NCBI GenBank assembly: GCA_018350325.1 | Contig: JAEVLN010000064.1 | Coordinates: 1 to 64,000, forward strand | Source of the DNA: Globodera rostochiensis | Taxonomy: Eukaryota; Nematoda; Chromadorea; Rhabditida; Heteroderidae | Reading direction: 5' to 3' | Length of the DNA: 64,000 bases | In this document: positions 22,904 to 35,748 of the stretch, piece by piece | Layout of the letters: the number at the start of each line of letters is the position of its first letter | Numbering within the stretch: the first letter of the stretch is position 1 | Notes under the pieces: generated by a model | What the model was told of the DNA's origin: nothing | The model's database searches: none | Seen by the model: the letters and a program-made list of their open reading frames with translations, nothing else | Position numbers and translations under genes: made by a program

Positions 22904-24718
22904 ATGGCTCTCTCAGCCCTTCTGCTTCTGCTCCCCCTTCTTCTCAATGTTCAGAAAATTCCAGGTTAACTTTCCTTTGTCGACCTTTCTTCTGTATTTC
23001 TACTAAAGTCTAATCGTTCTTCTCATTTCTCTGCCCATAAAGATAATGCCGTCCAATCCGATATGAATGCCGTCGACTCGGCCATTTCGTCGATGAACCA
23101 ATGGCAGGACCCGCGCAATTCTTTGGCAACCCTCGAACCACAGCTGACTGTGGCCCAAAGAGCGCTGCTAAAAATGCATTGGGAGCAGGAAACTGTTCAG
23201 AGAGAGAAGCCGGAGGCACCGCCACAATTTGACCTTGGACTTTTCTCTGAAGCTTTGGAAGCCATGGTGGAAATGGACGAGACGGCGAAGGAAGTAAAGC
23301 TGAGGATGGACAAACTGAACGAATGGGCCGGGGGAGAGAAGACAGAAAAGCTGCTTCAAGTGGAGGAGGAGGAGGAAAAGCCGGCGACCGCGCAAAAGGA
23401 AGGGCAGAATGAGCGGACGGAGGTGCGGGAGAACGACGAGGAAAGGTCGATCGGAACAGTCCCGGAGGTCAGGGTGAAGGAGGACGGGAACGTCGTGGTC
23501 AAGAGCGTAGGCGGAGGCGAGGGCAAGATGGAGGTCAGGAGGGGCAAGGACAAGAACGGCAACGAGGAGGTGGTGGTGACCTTCGTGAAGAACGAAGGCA
23601 AACAACGGGCACAGGAAGAGGTGGCGGAGGCGGAAAAGAAGGAGCAGGAGATGAAGGCGTACCTGGCAAATAACGCCAAGACATCCGTACCCACGCCCCC
23701 CACTTCATCCTCTTCGGCTGCATCGGTGGAGGAGGAAGGAGACAAAAGCCGGTGGAATACCAACAAAATGCTCGAGACAAATGGAAGTGCCATTCCACGA
23801 CGGATCGACGGGTTTCTCACCAGAAACGGCGGGCTGAACGGCACAGTCGCTGACAAAGTGCGCGGAAGGGAAAGAGAGACGGAGGAACGGTTCGAAAATG
23901 TCGGAATGTCAAAAAACGGAAGGGACTTTGCTGACGGATGGTTTTACTCGCCCCCCCTCACCAATGGCGGTCCTTTCGGTTCACTTTTGAATTTATTCTT
24001 TGGGCGCAAAAAGAGGGAAACGATGGTGAGAGAAAATGTGCAGAAGATGGAGGACGGAAGGACAATTCGCACCATGGAGAAGCTGATCACCTTGGGAAAG
24101 CCGGGCTCCAACGGATTCATGACAAAGGTCGTCGATGTTGTGATGAGTGTGGACGGCGCCGGAGGGCGACAAGCGGGCAACAGCAGCACGGTGAGGAAGG
24201 GCAATTGGATGGTTAAGCAGGGCGGGACTGAGGGCGAAAGTGACGGTCGGAAGACGGACACGGCGGAAAGCGCGAGTGGCAGTCTGCTGAAGGCAGCAAT
24301 GGATGAGAATGGCGAGAGGAACGCGACGGGGCAAAGCCGCACCGGGGACGGCGGCGAGCAGCAGCAGCAGCAGAACGAAATGAAAGCCGAGATCAAGCAG
24401 TACTTGAAGCGGTGTGTGGCAAGCACGGACGGGCAGAAAAAGTGGGAGAAATTGGCTTATGTCTGGTACTCTCAGAAGCTGTATTGGACTGCTAAATGGG
24501 TTGAGGTCAGTAAACTCCCCCCCCCCCCCTTTCAACTTCCATCGTTCACTTTGAAGAGCCTGGAGAATCGAGTGGCCGGAGTTAAACCCGAGCTGATCCA
24601 GCAGTTCCTACTCTCCAACACCGGGCTGGCTGCTTACAAGGAGCTGAAGGACGAAATGGACAAATGCGAGGCGAAGTTGGCCAAACTAAAAGAATGGATA
24701 GGAAAGTATTACAGATGA
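22904..24718 (+). CDS. Large secreted Glu/Lys-rich protein of unknown function
   Basis: Not recognised. Exons 22904-22964, 23043-24505 and 24557-24718 give 561 aa with consistent phase. The first exon is a signal peptide (MALSALLLLLPLLLNVQKIP) that was easily missed because the long reading frame seems to start at 23063. After DNAVQSDMNAVDS come LEPQLTVAQRALLKMHWEQE and a helical acidic stretch, then a disordered Glu/Lys/Gly/Ser region, a GRKKRE dibasic site near residue 340 (possible furin cleavage), a polyQ pentamer, and a helical C-terminus (LAKLKEWIGKYYR). Weak resemblance of both ends to DUF148 helices plus adjacency to an SXP/RAL-2 gene suggests a divergent, insertion-bearing relative; this is inference. 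The last intron (51 nt, C-rich) is frame-preserving, so retention would add 17 residues. Confidence 0.8.
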
Positions 24719-24937
24719 GTTGGTTCCCAACTGAACTGGCACAACGCCGACCACTCCACCGACTGACGACTATAAATCCTTTTATGTACCATTTATTGCG
24801 TACATAGAGTTTATTTATGGATAAAACTGGGACTAGCACAAATGAAATTCTTCATATTTACAAACAAAAATATTAAAGATAATCTTGTACAAAATTAAAA
24901 TATTGAAAGTTATGGAATGTTTTCTTCCACAAAATCG

Positions 24938-25421
24938 GGTCTCCCCCATCTCATCAACACCCAACTCATCAATACCCAACTCATCAACACCCAACTCATC
25001 AACAACCCAACTCATCAACAAGCAAGATCGGACAATAACTTGCTTGAACCTTAACCGATTCAAAACTACTTAAAGCCATTCGAAAGAGCTCAAAGAGTTG
25101 AAGCTAATATTAAGTTAAAGTTTTGTGATTGGACAAGTTTCAAAAAAGTTATGGCTAGAAAGCTTGATAAAATTTAAAAATTCCGGTTCTTATGGGTTTT
25201 CTGGCCATAACTTTTTTGAAACTTGTCCAATCACAAAACTTTAACTTAATATTAGCTTCAACTCTTTGAGCTCTTTCGAATGGCTTTAAGTAGTTTTGAA
25301 TCGGTTAAGGTTCAAGCAAGTTATTGTCCGATCTTGCTTGTTGATGAGTTGGGTTGTTGATGAGTTGGGTGTTGATGAGTTGGGTATTGATGAGTTGGGT
25401 GTTGATGAGATGGGTTGACCC
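24938..25421. mobile_element. Foldback element with CAACACCCAACTCAT arms, 11-bp TSD
   Basis: A long palindrome: arms of about 235 bp on each side of about 25175, nearly perfectly complementary. The outer part of each arm is a 15-bp tandem repeat (CCCAACTCATCAACA type, 5 units). CCACAAAATCG occurs at 24927-24937 and 25422-25432, a 9-11-bp target duplication, as in MULE-type foldbacks. It lies between two convergent genes, about 20 bp past the MED12 stop codon, so it is probably transcribed within the MED12 3'UTR. Confidence 0.88.
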
Positions 25422-25442
25422 CCACAAAATCGCATGGCTTTC

Positions 25443-28400
25443 TCATTGCTGAGGCGGCATTCCCATGTGCTGCTGCTGCTGGACCTGATTTTGCTGGCCT
25501 GAAATTGAAACATTCACCAGTCTTTTACCTTATAATGAAGAAAATAGTCAAAATTTGTTTGTAAAATCAAAGGCGTAGGTAGTATATCATCGCTCACTTT
25601 GCACTCTCAGCATTAGCCTCTGTTGGATGACCGACCGATTGCTGCTGTTGCTTTTCTGCTGCTGTTGATCCCCTCCTCCAATTTGCGAGTGATGTTGCAT
25701 TTGTGGAATTTGCTGCTGCTGTTGCTGTGCCGGAGGAGGCTGTGGCATTCCCTGCATCATTTGAGGGTGTGGAAATTGGGGCTGAGGCTGATGATTTGGA
25801 CGCATTTGTTGATGTTGTTGTTGCTGGTGTAATGGGGGAAACTGGTGAAGCTGCTGCAAATGCTGTTGCGATGTCTGCATTTGCTGAGGGCGAAATTGGG
25901 CGGCTGTCGTGGGTAGAGGAAGGACAGCTTGAGCCGGCATTGGCTGCTGCTGTGCCGAAAACATCATCGCATTCCTAAAGGTTACAAAGAGAGCAATACA
26001 ATACATTTAAACCAAAACAAATTTCAAATTGACCCGGCCACTGACCCCATCATGGGTTGTTGTTGTCTCTGCATTTGTTGTTGCCACTGCTGCTGCTGCT
26101 GAAACTGCGCTGTCATTTGTTGCTGCTGCTGCTGCTGTTGCTGCATGATCATCGCCGCTTGATTCATCGAACTTTGGCCGCCCATTTGCGAAGGGATCAT
26201 CGATCCCGACTGTTGACCTCCACGAAACATTTCTGTTCCGCCCAAATTGGACTGCTGCTGTTGGAGCTGCGGTTGCTTTGGCTCTTTCTTCCGTTTTTGA
26301 CCCCTGCAGACAACGGATTCGTTCATAATGTCCTATTCCTTCTTCTTCACCTTCCGGCCCCGGTAGTCGCCACAACAGCGCCCGTCGATTGCATTTGATT
26401 TGTGCCACTAACCGCCGCTGCATTTTTTCGTCTTCCACCCCGTCCGGCTCCAGTTTTCGGCGAGTCGGTGGCCGGGGTCGACGATCCACTCCGCACCGAC
26501 GCTTGTTGCTGGAGTATGTTGATCATCGGCTGTTGCGTTGGCATAAATTGATTGCCGCTTACAGAAGTTGTCATTCCGGGAAGGCCTTCAGCCAACATTC
26601 CATGCAAAGGCACCAAATGTTGCTGTTGCGGTTGGAACATTTGCTGTTGGTGCTGCGAGAATTGTTGCTGTTGCGGTGGCTGCACAACATTCATTTGCGT
26701 CATCAAATCTGTGATTGAAAGGTTTGTCGTGATTGGACCCTTCCCTGCGAGTGGAAGTCTTACCCAACCCGTTCTGACTTAAACTCATTAAATGAGTTAC
26801 TATTTCTGTGGGCAATGGAAGAGTAAAGAAATGGAAATTCAAATGGAGATTTGTTGGGGTCGAACAGATCGGAAAGTCTTGCATTCAAACTCCCCCACCC
26901 CTCCCGAATTAATTCACTGGGTTGCTGAATTTGTTGCTGCTGCTGCTGCGTGAACATTTGTTGGTGGTGGTTTTGCTGCTGCTGCTGTTCCACCATCAAA
27001 GTGTTTTGTTGCTGCTGCTGTTGTCTTACGACTTGCTGCTGTTGCTGATGTTGTTGCATTATTTGAATTTGCTGTCGCTGCAACACATCCGACGGCACTT
27101 CTTCCAGTGCCAACGCGGCCACTTGCTCCATCTCAGGCGCCGCCAAAAAAAGATTGGCATTGTTCCGTCCGCTAATGTCCGACTCGCCGACAACGCCCGG
27201 TCTTGGGATGAAGGACACCAACAAATCACCCTTTGGCGAAGAGTGGTGCTTCTGAAGCCAGTGTTGATGTCGGAGCACTCGAAGCATCTTAATTAGACAA
27301 ATTAACAACCGCAAAAATAATTCGACTAATTAACCTGTTTTTGCAGAGAAATTGTCTGTTTGTCCACAATTATACCCGAAATTTTCGGCTTATTCGGCAC
27401 AGTGATCGGCGACTGTTGGCTAAAATGTGCCGTCGATCCGCCCCCACTTCCTTTGCCGGCCATTGGAATGGGCTTATTAATTAGGTTTTTGAAGCTGCCC
27501 CAAGCGGAGAGTTCGGACTGAGACTTCGCAACGGGGAGCAACTGCTGAAGACAGTAAAGTTCGTCGGGAATTCGCAGATTCTGCAACGAATGCACCATAA
27601 AGCAAAACAAAAAAGAGACATTAATAAAACATACCTTAAACTTTGCAATAAAATTTGTGTACATTTTGTGAGGGTAAATTCGGAAACAAAGCATAAGTAG
27701 CATATCGTAGCAAGTGTCAAAATAGTCTCGGTCACGCTCATCACTTAACCGTCCAAACGTTGCGAAGAATTTTCCAAAACACATACGTGACTATTTCATA
27801 ATAAAGCATCTGAAAGAAGGCGGACGCCCACAGGTCAACGTTATTGTTGGCCAAAAGACTGTCGAAGAGTCCGCTGATCAAATTCAATCGGAGAATGAGG
27901 CCATCCCTCTCGGGAAAGAAGCTATTTTGGTAGGGTACCACGGCATTCTGTTAGGGGGGGGGGGAAGAAGACGTTTCATAATGAAAAGTTTTGTTTTTGA
28001 CTTTTACTTTTTTGACTCGCTTTACGATGTCATCGATGTAAAAGAGCAGAGAGTCAAGCAACTGCTTGATTTCTTCGCCTTCCGTGCACGAAAGCACCAA
28101 ATTTAGAAACGGTTGGTAACCCAGAAGTTGCTCGTATTGGACGGTACGCTCCGTATTAGTGGAGCTCAAATTGTCCGCGACGACCTTCAACAAATACGCC
28201 TTCATGGCCGAGCTGTTCCACGGACACCAAAGCGTATTTTGCGGGTTGCCCGTCGTTGGGGGCGACGGCGAAGGTAAAGCGTTGACCAGCGGAGCAATTA
28301 GCCAATGACAATTTATTGCCGTAAGACAAAAGTTTTGGACGGTGGTCTGTTGAAAAATAAAATAAATTTTAAGAGATTTATAAAAATGCAATGAAATGAA

Positions 28401-31400
28401 TCCATCCCACTATTCCTAATCACGCTTATCGAAACAACCAAATCTTCGCAGTGATTGCCCTTCAATAGGTGCTCCTTGAACAGCAGATGGCAGGCATTGG
28501 CCACGTTGTTGAACAGTGCCTGTTGATACATGACCATCTGGTAGGAGCTGGCCAACTGTTGGTTTCCGTTGCTTGTCTTGGCCGGCTGGTTGTCGGGGTT
28601 CTGCTCCAAAATGTTCAGTTTGAAGTCGTAGTACGTGGCGCGCATATTCCAGACACTGAGCGTGGAAAGCAGCCTCTCGTACACTTTCTTGTCCCCCGTG
28701 TGTTCGATTAGTTCCTGTTTTATACTCCGCTCGCTCTTTCGGCGCAACGACCAACGCAACAACTGCTGACCGACGTAATGGTTGCGCAGACGGTCGGAAT
28801 TCGTGAACATTTCCAATTCGTCGTGGGAGTCACAAAGGCAAAACATCTCAAAAAAACATTGACAGGGAATGATGCGATGCGTCCAGGAAGAAACCGAACA
28901 ATGTGACTGACCGTCATTTCATTGTATACACCCCCCCCCATTCATCCAAAGAACAGAACTCATATTTACATTTACACTACGCACCTCCCCCCCCCCCCCC
29001 CGATCGATCGTCCAAACAACAGAAAAAACATCTCAAAAAAACATTGACAGGGAATGATGCGATGCGTCCAGGAAGAAACCGAACAATGTGACTGACCGTC
29101 ATTTCATTGTATACACCCCCCCCCATTCATCCAAAGAACAGAACTCATATTTACATTTACACTACGCACCTCCCCCCCCCCCCCCGATCGATCGTCCAAA
29201 CAACAGAACTCTTAATTTACATTTACTCTACGCACCTCCCCCCCCCCCCCCCGATCGATCGTCCAAACAACAGAACCCTTATATTTACATGACTTTCACC
29301 GCGCACTCACCCGTTGGATGACCCATTCCTGCTCGCAAATGGAGAGAAGGGCACACCGAGCAACCAAATAATTTTGGGCGATGCGAAAATGAACCTTTGA
29401 GGTGGGAAATGCATCGGGCAAAAGTGATTTGCAATACCGCGTCCTTTCTGGCCTCAACTTTCCTTTTCAAGCCGTCAACCAATTGGACAACAACGCAAAG
29501 TAACGGAAAAATGGACGTTTCGAGTTCGACGAGATGGACAATTCGCAAGGCCATTTTATTGGCATCCCTACTGAAAACTGAGACAGATGTGGCGGACGAC
29601 TTCGAATTGTTTTCGCAATCTAAAGAAATTAATTAAAATAAAAATTCAATAAAATGCAGCACATTGAAACGGTTCATCGGTGCCACAACACAGACAGGCG
29701 CAGATATACAAAGTCAGGCAGAAATTGTTGTCATGACCGCCAAAATCTGGGCACATTAAATAAAATATTTAATAGGAAATTGTAATGTAATTGCAAATGA
29801 AGAATTCACCGTCCGTTTTCCGATGCGCCATCGTCATGTTTTCGTTGCGCTCCTCCTGCTTGGAAAGCAGTGGAGACAGAACGTTGGCAATCAGCCGACA
29901 GATGAGCCCGTGGGTTGAGAAGCAATATTTGGAAGCAAGCAAAAGAGTGAATGTGGCGATGGCATAGTGAGTGGAGAATTTGGTGGCCTGAATCGCCAAT
30001 TTGTTGTTGTTCGACCAAAAAGGCTCAAAATGATCTCTTCACATCGATGTCCTGGATCAATTCTTTCCAATCGCCGCTGCTAGCCGATGGATAACACAGC
30101 TCTTGGATGGCATTGCACCACTCTGTCGTAAGGTTCCAATTGGCCGAAATATTGGCACAAAAGTTGGCCAACTCGATAAGACGGTCGTAATTCCGATCAC
30201 AACTAACAGCCGTTTTAAAAGCATCGATAACAAAACTAAGAGTAAAAAAAACAAAATAAAAAACAGGCAAAAAAACAGTACCTGTACCGCACACTGTCGT
30301 TTCTCATCGAATGCGCCAAACGTTTGTAACTCTGATTGAAGAAATTGCGACTGAATATAAAACGGAATAATTGGAGGGGGGGGGGGGGGGGTAATTGGGG
30401 GGGGGGGGGGGGGAGGACTAATTAAACCCACAGGTCGTTGAATGACATTCTGCTCGGGTCGTCCGTCAATTGCTGGTGATATTCGAGGTTGGCGGCTACA
30501 GAACCACCCCCACTGGGCGGGAACACCGCTTCGAACTCTTCGCATCGGCCGAGAAGTTGGACGATGTCGTCGGGACCCGACCCACGCACATTCAGCTTGG
30601 AGACGAGCAGATGATGACGAGCGTGGTAAACGAAGATTGCTACCGCCCTGCTCCATCCGGTGCCTTCGCCGTTTTCTTTCCGTCTAATGGGTGCACCCAA
30701 TTCGTTCTCCACGAGCCGATAAAGGTCATTTATTATTGAGCACGCCTCAGGGGAATACAATAAATAGAAGAAATGTTCGGCCAAATGCGACACGAGGACG
30801 AAGGCATACTGCAAACAAACAATAAAGCTTTGAAAGTTTGAAAGTCCTATCCCCCCCCCACTGTTTCATTTTGTGACTTTTAAAATAACCACCTGTGCTG
30901 AAACGGATGCCGAAAAATGGTCGACATGCAATTGGTTCTTGAGAATCCAACGCAAATGGATGAGAAGTGGCATTAACTCTTGTGCTAATGTTATAATGCT
31001 GTTGATTGACCGGCAAATCTGCAAATGCTCAATGATTTGTTAAATTGCTTGTGCGCCTGAGGAAAGTCATGTCCGGGGGCCTCAAGTGTGGGTGACCATT
31101 AAACCCCGTGTTTTGTTCCTAATGACATTCTTGCAACGCTTACGGTCATCATCGTGCACAGCATGTCCAGACACTCCTGGGCTGGCACCGAAACATTGAC
31201 GATTTGCGTTCCGCCCGCTCCGCCTTCCTGTGCCAATTCACCCGCTTGTCTGACAAACTCCTCGACGGAATCCAAAAAGCTCTCCGCGCACCAACCGCAG
31301 ATGACCAACTGGTCGTAGTACGTTTGAACATTAAACCGTCCCATCAGCTCGCTAAGCTGTTCAGGAGTGCATCGTCGTTTATATCGGACCTCCGGTTGGA

Positions 31401-34400
31401 CTGAATTTGGCTGACAATGAGGCGCAGTGGTCAATTCAAAAGTCTTTTTTTTCTGTTAAAGAAATGGACAAATGACGAAAGAGCGCCTCAAACCCCAAAG
31501 AACCCAAGCTTTGCAAATTTCCCGCGCAATTTTCCTCAATTCTTGTCTTGCGTTGTCGCGCTGCTCCGAAATGCCGTAAAGAACAATTGCGCGTTGGTTG
31601 CACACGTCCCTATTGGACTCGATCTGTTCGACAGGCAAATGAACGATAAAGCGCTCGGCGAAACTGAAAGCAAACCAATGTTTTACAATTAGTAAAATGA
31701 ATTTAGAAAGACAAACAAACTCAGAAAGATCGATCAAAATCAAATTTAAAAAAAACAAAACCTCAATTCCGATGACTCGTTCAAAAAAGGATGGTTGTCA
31801 GTTTCAAACTGTGGAGGCAGTTTTGCAAATTCTTCCATTTGCTTCGGTGTTTGAGAAGTTCCTCCGTGTTGAACCGACGATAAATTGTTGTTGGATTGTT
31901 GTTCAACGGAAGTGTTGAGAGATGGCGGGGTCGGTTTGGACATGGGAATAAATGAAATAATCATCTGATGCTCCTAAACAATTACCAAACAAACATTTAA
32001 TGTTATAACCAATAAATAATGTATAAGAATTACGGATTTCATATACCCACAAAAGGAGGGGGCCCTAACAAACAAAGAGAAGGAGGGGAGGCTGTCCAAA
32101 AAAGAAAGCAGCCAATAAGCGCGTCCGAATTTCACGCTTTTTCCTTTTTTAGCTTAGGGGGGGGGCTCCCCCCCCCCCCCTAAATAAGTGCCTAGGCCCT
32201 AACGTTACAAAGCCTCGACTACCCCCTGCCCCCGACATCGAACGTATGCGTCGGAAATTTTTGAATTTGAAACAATATTCCTAAAAGGTGTAAAGAAACT
32301 TTCCTGTCCCTGGGAAAGTAATTAATGAAGGGCTTCATTAATGAGTTGGTAATCACCTGTTTTACGTTTGTTTCGGGCTGACTTTGTGCGGGGGGCAAAC
32401 CCTGCACTGTGGCTAAAGAGTTCGGCTTTCGATTTGCGCGTTCGTCGGCTGACAATGACGCGGATTTATTGCCGCTGGTTACGGACAGCGCGTTCAAATT
32501 CAGCCGACTAAAAAGACCGCGGCTGTCGAGAGTGCCGTCGCGCATCAGCGCTAAGAATTGGGGGGGGGGGGCGCGGGATGTACAATTACTAATTTTGCGT
32601 GCCAACCTTTGACATATTTGTCGTGGTTGAAAAGACCTAAAAGAAAATGCCCTTTTTATGAGTCGGAGTTAAAATCATTGTGAATTGTAATACCAAAGCG
32701 CTGCAATTCGTAAAAAAGCAACATCAAATTTGCAAATTCAGCCGTCCAAAACGCCAAATTGGTCGCCGCTTTTCCGGTCGGCTGAGCCCAATCTTTGTTC
32801 AAACAGTCCACCAACAAATCCTGCAGAAACGGAAAGCCATCGCCAAACGGCAGCTTTTTGCCGTCCTTTTGAGCAAAGTGGACGTGCATTCTGAGTAAAT
32901 GGGCGATGATCAGTCCCCGGTGGGAGCCTTCACGTTCGACGGTAACAGCCCAATAAATCAGAACTCGAATGGTAATGTCCAAACAATCATTCTAAAAAAT
33001 GCCATGACTTTTAGTCATTGGATTAAATATAAAAACCCGTACATCCTCGCCAAAAATGTTATTGTATAGGACTAATAAAGCATCAACCGCCCCGAGATCG
33101 ACAGTGTCCAAAAAAGAGAGAATATCCAAGCAACTCTCAACGATGGAATCTTAAAATCCATGAATCATTTACTGGTTTATTCAATCGATTCACACATTAC
33201 CGAGTCCGGATCGCGTGTTTGAAGGACTGATGTGAACCCATCGGTCTTCGATCGCTTGGCTCCGTTGTTTTATTTCTTCAATTCGAATGTTCAGAATCTG
33301 ATCGACTTGAGCCTTTGCGTGTGCTGCCAAGTGCTGAGTTGTGACGCTCAGCTCGCAAGGAAGTTGATCTAATGGCGATTTGCAGAGCTGTGGTAACGAA
33401 GAACAAAATTTAGAGCAAAAGCCAATCAATTAATTACCCAAGCAACGTTATTTTGGGCGCTTTCTCTCTCAATAAGTTTGGAGGAATTCCCGCTTTTGTC
33501 CGGCTTAAACTTCGACTGAAGTCCTTCAAGCAGTTCGAACGGCTCAAAAGGAGTCCAAACCAGTGCCGATGGGCAATCGATTAAAATCGCATGGATCATG
33601 CCGAACATTGTGAGCAAAGTTGGTCTGTGATGATGGCAATTTGTCAAATCCTCAAAGCATTCGCCCGCCGGCACTTCAAGAGTGGAAGCACTAAAAATGA
33701 AAGGTTGTTTGGGCCAAAACAACAATATTCAGTCAAAACGAACCCTCTGATGAGTTCGTAGTCTCTTCTGTACTGATTCAGCCGAACGCACAAAACATGG
33801 GCGACTTTACGAGCTATAAAAATATTCTGTGTGATAACGTCGACAAATTGAGAAATCAAAATAAGCAGCGCCCGAAAGGTCTGCGGTTGTTCCATCGAAA
33901 AATTGGCAAATTCCGGCAACAGATCGCAAAGGTCGTTGACAAACTCGTGTCGATCCAACATTCCGTCCTGAATAAAAACGACCGATTAAGCGATCAAATA
34001 AGGGCAATAGCAATTATTCTAATTGAACAGTTTCTTAACAAAAAAAAAAAACGGTAAAATTTTCGTGTTGCCAAAAATAAATTTCATTTAAGGATTCGGT
34101 CTGGAACCTCAAAAGAGTGTTTGATTAATGTCACAGTGTAAGGCCATTTCTGGTAGTAAATGTTTTGTTCGAGTTGCCCGGGGATCGCTTTGTCGAACTC
34201 TTTCAGAACGCAGCGCAAATATCGGACAAAGAATTGGCGTTGGTCTGCATATAAACATATAAATATAATGGCCTAATCATTGTATAAAGCAAAGCCAAAA
34301 CGACGACAAACCGCTGGCATAATCCTCACAAGGCATTACGAGAGTGCCCTTTTTCGGCTTATTAGGGAACGTAAGTAGATGAGCTATTTGATTCTGAATA

Positions 34401-35136
34401 AATGACAACGGTTCGGTCACAAAGCAAATGAAAAGCCGACCATTTTGAAAAACCAAATGGCTCGTTGGACCGGCACGCCCTTCTCAAAGAGCAAATCCAT
34501 CGCCTCGCACAACGGAAATGACACTTTTTGAGGGCTTAACGAAGTCAGCCGGTCGATTGTAACTCTGATGAATTTCGGGAAGGACGAGTTGAGGGAAAGG
34601 CGCTTGTCCTTTATCTGAAGACGCCGACCGGTTGCCAGGCTTTCAAAAAATTCAGAGCGAATTCCTTCCTTGAAACTGCGAAGCATGTTGTCCTTCAGCC
34701 AATTCTTGTCCAGAAAGACCGTATTCATTTCGTTTTTCTTCTGTACAATTTGTTTTATCAGAGTTGCGGCCTTGGAAAACTGTTCATTGTTGGTAAAGAA
34801 GCGGACATTTGAGGTCTGAATGATTAAGCGAATAACAAAATGTATAAATGGGGGAGGGGGACATCGAATCACCTTCATAATCGTGTCATATTCGTGTGCG
34901 ACAAGAGATCTGTGGATGACCTCAATCTGGTAACCTCGCGCCAACCGCTCTGGCCCCAAATTGTCCTCTTCCTGTTTTTCCTGCTGCGGATAAACATCGG
35001 CGTGGAGAGTAATCGGAACGGATGATCCGCCTTTTTCTCCGCCGCTTTGACGATGACTTTTGGGAGACCTTTTCAGTGGACGCGCATCAGGACTAAGATG
35101 TCCCCTCGTCTGAATTCGTTGGATGTGCTGTTGCAT
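25443..35136 (-). CDS. MED12: Mediator complex subunit 12 (kinase module), dpy-22 orthologue
   Basis: MED12 links cyclin C-CDK8 to the core Mediator and represses or activates Pol II transcription in the nucleus. The ATG at 35136 starts MQQHIQRIQ; the family N-terminus follows as DARPLKRSPKS and ADVYPQQEKQEEDNL, then FLDKNWLKDNML and LLFEKGVPVQRAIWFFKMV (34440-34500), matching MED12 residues 20-200. Across 28-34 kb are helical repeat exons, e.g. LLRWSLRRKSERSIKQ. FPERDGLILRLNLISGLFDSL and LSAWGSFKNL correspond to the LCEWAV/PQL part, then VLRHQHWLQKHHSSPKGDLL (27260). From 27.2 to 25.5 kb the protein is a polyQ domain, ending HMGMPPQQ and stop at 25443. About 20 exons; not all borders were resolved. 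Introns hold a 185-bp tandem duplication (28844) and two 17-G runs (30376-30413). A palindromic transposon follows the stop. Confidence 0.9.
28844..29280. repeat. 185-bp tandem duplication plus partial units in a MED12 intron
   Basis: CATCTCAAAAAAACATTGAC starts at 28844 and again at 29029, with the intervening 185 bp duplicated almost exactly (GACCGTCATTTCATTG, poly-C, GATCGATCGTCCAAACAAC). Further 70-bp partial units follow to 29280. The repeat begins at the 3' splice site of the intron whose donor GTGAGT is near 29308, so the acceptor TTTTGAG is duplicated too. Confidence 0.9.
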
Positions 35137-35748
35137 TCCGTAAATTAGTCCAGGTCAATGCGAATGAAAAAAGCTAAAAACATTATCAAGTTGGTCACCG
35201 TCACAGCAAACCGCAACTGTTTATGAATAGATGAACGGTTTGAATTTGGCTAGTGGTGTTCTGTCATTAAAAAGGGTAATTTATTTTGGGTGTTTTCGAA
35301 ATGAAGTTTAAGAAGAAATTTGGGGCATTGGCAAGAATTGGCGGTTTTGCACCACACCAAAAAAAGTTACATCTTTATTCTCACGGAATTGTATTTCTCG
35401 ACCACTTATTCATTTTAGAATAAAGTTACATTTTATTGTGTCGAGCTTATTTTAAATTCAATCATTTTAAAACTGACGATTTGAATTAAATTAGAAATAT
35501 ATTTTATGTACCTATGTATTTTGATTCTTTCTTTAGTACAAATGGAAGAAATTATTTTGCCGTCTCTAATAATCCCACTCAAGAATCTTTGGGCGTATTT
35601 TTCCGAATTTTTGGTCAAAAATGCCAAAATATTCTCGAAATTCAACCAAAATATGCACCGGTATTTAAAAAAATACACGACCCCAAAATATGAGATTTCA
35701 AACTTGTCCAAAAAAGAATAACGCAATTATATTTTATTTCTTCATATA
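35137..35748. other. AT-rich region upstream of MED12
   Basis: It must contain the MED12 promoter. No exon or clear motif is visible before the transposon at 35749. Confidence 0.5.

Noticed and set aside
23168..24535. Long minus-strand frames opposite the secreted E/K-rich gene
   Set aside because: They mirror the GC-rich coding exon; the plus strand has signal peptide, intron phase and stop.
24885..25513. Repetitive frames reading NSSTPNSSIPNSS or DELGVDELG
   Set aside because: They are translations of the 15-bp repeat in the arms of the foldback element.
25603..27296. Leucine-rich plus-strand frames
   Set aside because: Antisense of the MED12 polyglutamine CAG/CAA tracts reads as poly-Leu.
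32040..32215. Possible MITE in a MED12 intron
   Set aside because: GGGGCTCCCC palindrome and CCTAAATAAGTGCCTAGG are suggestive, but no inverted ends or duplication could be defined.
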